From the NCBI GenBank assembly GCA_018262505.1, contig JAGSYV010000089.1, positions 1 through 32,580 on the forward strand: DNA of 32,580 nt, given 5' to 3'. The DNA comes from Pseudomonadota bacterium. GTDB lineage: Bacteria; Pseudomonadota; Alphaproteobacteria; Rhizobiales; Pleomorphomonadaceae. Shown one piece after another: positions 30,701-32,580 of this stretch. A program made the translations under genes and the position numbers. The first letter of the stretch is position 1, and each line of letters starts with the position of its first letter. Under the pieces are notes generated by a model. That model did not search any database. It was not told the DNA's origin and saw only the letters and a list, made by a program, of their open reading frames with translations.

Positions 30701-32175
30701 GATGCAAGGTCCTGTATGGCGTCCGTGCTGGCGGGCGCGGAAGGAATGGCGCTGTGACCGTCCAGCACCACGACGCGGTCGGCGACTTCGGCCGCCTCCT
30801 CCGGGTCGGATGTGGCGATCAGCGTGGCGCGTTCGGTGTTGGCACGGATGGCGGCGATGATGTCCTGACGGGCGCCGAGGTCGACGCCCTGGAATGGTTC
30901 GTCGAGCAGCAGCACGCGGCTCGGCTCGGCCTCCCAGCGGGCGATCACCGTCTTTTGCTGGTTGCCGCCGGACAAAGACCAGATCGAAGCGGCCGGCGAG
31001 GCGGCACGAATGCCAAGACGGGAGATCGCCCGGGCGCCTTCCACAGTCTCGCGGTTGCCCAGAAGAAAGCCGGACGGGAACCAGCGTGGCAGATGCGGTA
31101 GGCTGATGGTCGAGCGGACCGCCTCTCCAGGCCAGCCGGCCGGCATCAGCGACGAGCGATGACGGTCCTCACCAGCCATCACCACGCCAGCGGCGATCGC
31201 ATCAGTGGGGTGGCGCGGCGCATAGGGTTTGCCGTCGACGCGCATCTCGCCCGAGGCGAAGCGGCCGTGGCCGAAGATACCCGTCAGCAGGCGAGACTTG
31301 CCGGCGCCGAGCACACCGGTCACCGCCACCACTTCACCAGCGTAAAGGTCGAGATCGAACGGCCGGCTGTGCGGTAGCAGGCGAATGTTGCGCAAGCTGA
31401 GGACCGCCGCTCCGCTGGCGTGGCGGGCGTCGGGGTGGGCGGCGGCCAGCGGTCGGCCGATCATCGTCTCGACGGCGGCGTCGAAGTCGATCGGTCGCCG
31501 GAAGCTGCCCGCGACACGGCCACCGCGCAGCACTTCCACCCGGTTGGCCAGCGCTTCGAGGTCGGCGAGGCGATGGGAGATGTAGAGGATGGCGATGCCG
31601 CGCGCCGCCAGACCCTTCAGGATGCCGTAGAGACGGGCCGCTTCGCTGCCGGACAGACTGGCCGTCGGCTCGTCGAGAATGATCAGCTCGGCCCGATGGC
31701 CGATGGCGCGGGCGATGGCCACCAGTTGCCGGTCGGCGGCGGAGAGATCGCCGAAATCGCGCTCGAGCGGTAGGTCGAAGCCTGCCTCGGCGACGATGAC
31801 ACGGGCCTGTTCGCGCACGCTGCGGCGCGAGAGAAACAGCGGCACCGCCTTGTCGGCGTAGCGGTCGAGCAGCAGCGAATCGGCCACCGTCAGTCCGGGA
31901 ATGCCGACGACGCCGGTCGACTGGTGCACCGTAACGACACCGGCGGCGGCAGCCTCGGCCGGCGTGCGCGGCGCGAAGGAGCGTCCCTTGAAGCGAATAT
32001 CACCGGCGTCCGCCTCGATCACACCCGAGAGAATCTTCACCAGCGTCGACTTGCCCGCGCCATTCGAGCCCATCAGCGCGACGATCTCGCCGGCATCGAT
32101 GTCCAGCGAGGCGCTGGCAAGCGCTTGCGTTGACCCGAAGGCCTTGGCGACATTGCGGAAAGACAGGAGCGACAT
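30697..32175 (-). CDS. Sugar ABC transporter ATP-binding protein (RbsA type)
   Basis: Tandem ATPase of 492 residues. Domain 1: Walker A GSNGAGKST, signature LSAADRQLVAIARAI, Walker B LIILDEPTASL. Domain 2: Walker A-like GVLGAGKSR (better preserved than usual), signature LSGGNQQKT, Walker B VLLLDEPFQGVD, H-loop ATSDPEE. The start at 32175 (MSLLSFRNVAKAFG) was chosen by family alignment, because upstream residues to 32235 are not family-like. First gene of the run ending at the terminator near 24840. Confidence 0.93.
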   Translation of the reverse strand: MSLLSFRNVAKAFGSTQALASASLDIDAGEIVALMGSNGAGKSTLVKILSGVIEADAGDIRFKGRSFAPRTPAEAAAAGVVTVHQSTGVVGIPGLTVADSLLLDRYADKAVPLFLSRRSVREQARVIVAEAGFDLPLERDFGDLSAADRQLVAIARAIGHRAELIILDEPTASLSGSEAARLYGILKGLAARGIAILYISHRLADLEALANRVEVLRGGRVAGSFRRPIDFDAAVETMIGRPLAAAHPDARHASGAAVLSLRNIRLLPHSRPFDLDLYAGEVVAVTGVLGAGKSRLLTGIFGHGRFASGEMRVDGKPYAPRHPTDAIAAGVVMAGEDRHRSSLMPAGWPGEAVRSTISLPHLPRWFPSGFLLGNRETVEGARAISRLGIRAASPAASIWSLSGGNQQKTVIARWEAEPSRVLLLDEPFQGVDLGARQDIIAAIRANTERATLIATSDPEEAAEVADRVVVLDGHSAIPSAPASTDAIQDLAS

Positions 32176-32460
32176 CGGCGGGGGACCACGAAAACTGGAT
32201 GACCGCTCGATAGTAATGATGGGCACCGAAGGCACAAAGCATGCGTGGTGAATTACCGGCGCCTAGAGGGAATTTTGTTCCGTATTTGGGCGATCGATTT
32301 GAAATCCGATGCCCATCGTTCTCACATTCCGCAGGAATATGGAGGATCGGTTAGGCAATTCCAGAAGTTGCGATGGGACATATCACCGTACACGACAGTT
32401 AGGGTGAGAGCGGGATGAAGGGGTAAGATTGAAGATTCTTCGCCAAAAGGATCTTCAGAG
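32176..32460. other. Intergenic region with operon promoter side and IS boundary
   Basis: No gene is seen. The left part should carry the promoter of the ATPase operon (not identified). The right part probably contains the end of the insertion sequence whose transposase starts at 32461. An inverted repeat GAAGAT (32431-32436) / ATCTTC (32451-32456), with AAAAGG in its loop, sits 4 bases before that start and could hide the ribosome site. The exact IS terminal repeat could not be fixed. Confidence 0.35.
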
Positions 32461-32580
32461 ATGACCGCCGTTCAAACCGCTCTCATGATGACGCTATCGG
32501 CGCACTTTGCGTTGAGCAAGAGCCGGCTTTTGAGCCTTGCCGCTCTGATTGCGGGACTTGCTCAGTCGCGCACGGTAAAC
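32461..32580 (+). CDS. IS4-like transposase, N-terminus only (runs off window)
   Basis: Forty codons are visible, starting ATG and reading MTAVQTALMMTLSAHFALSK, then RLLSLAALIAGLAQSRTVN to the last base with no stop. The pattern (short hydrophobic helix, SKSR/LxxLAxLIxGL, then RTVN) matches the N-termini of IS4-family DDE transposases. The catalytic residues lie outside the window. If correct, an insertion sequence abuts the sugar-transport operon on its upstream side. Confidence 0.55.
   Translation, partial: MTAVQTALMMTLSAHFALSKSRLLSLAALIAGLAQSRTVN

Noticed and set aside
1..32580. CRISPR arrays, tRNA or rRNA genes
   Set aside because: No regularly spaced repeats, tRNA cloverleaf landmarks or rRNA-like segments were seen by eye in the gaps; a tRNAscan or CRISPR search was not possible here.

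Overview
The window is high-GC DNA with alphaproteobacterial gene content, most likely Hyphomicrobiales/Rhizobiales. The evidence is the trb type IV secretion genes, the density of RbsABC-type sugar transporters, a SorC regulator, a BisC-type molybdoenzyme and a RuBisCO-like protein. No rRNA, tRNA or CRISPR was seen.

Left edge (1-2.6 kb): a MerR-type promoter reads leftward out of the window. A conjugation remnant follows: trbB, trbC and trbD are intact, trbE is cut after about 90 codons and joined directly to a frame-broken 3' part of trbL. From 2.5 to 4.8 kb there is a wrbA quinone reductase with a DsbA-like gene whose 3' end is cut off at the trb remnant, and a divergent LysR regulator. 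The 4.8-5.4 kb gap holds an orphan TPP (THI-box) riboswitch-like sequence with no thiamine gene behind it. An xdhC gene without xanthine dehydrogenase genes follows.

From 6.4 to 19.1 kb all genes lie on the minus strand with short gaps or overlaps, transcribed right to left: sugar-binding protein, ABC ATPase, two permeases, a transketolase split into two subunits, a RuBisCO-like protein (RLP), a BisC-like molybdoenzyme, an amino-acid-type binding protein, its permease, and a homocysteine S-methyltransferase. Stop/start overlaps couple the ATPase through the RLP. This unit is the most novel part of the window. It suggests import and C2-transfer breakdown of an unusual sugar or sugar acid with an RLP step, placed upstream of a sulfur-amino-acid salvage set.

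From 19.5 to 24.7 kb is a second minus-strand operon: FGGY kinase, zinc-type dehydrogenase, class II aldolase/epimerase (AraD type), PfkB kinase and a SorC regulator, joined by overlaps of 4-8 bases or short gaps. This is a typical polyol/pentose route (oxidise, phosphorylate, epimerise or cleave). From 24.8 to 32.2 kb a third minus-strand run encodes another sugar ABC transporter, an LVIVD-repeat protein, a D-lactate/glycolate-dehydrogenase-type flavoprotein and a second, broken sugar-binding protein, and it ends at a clear intrinsic terminator. An IS4-like transposase start runs off the right edge.

A recurring theme is small lesions: an internal deletion in one binding protein, a frame break in a permease, a lost N-terminus in the LVIVD protein, no signal peptide on the first sugar-binding protein, and the trb and dsbA truncations. 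Either the locus is eroding or the assembly contains indels. Raw reads would separate these.
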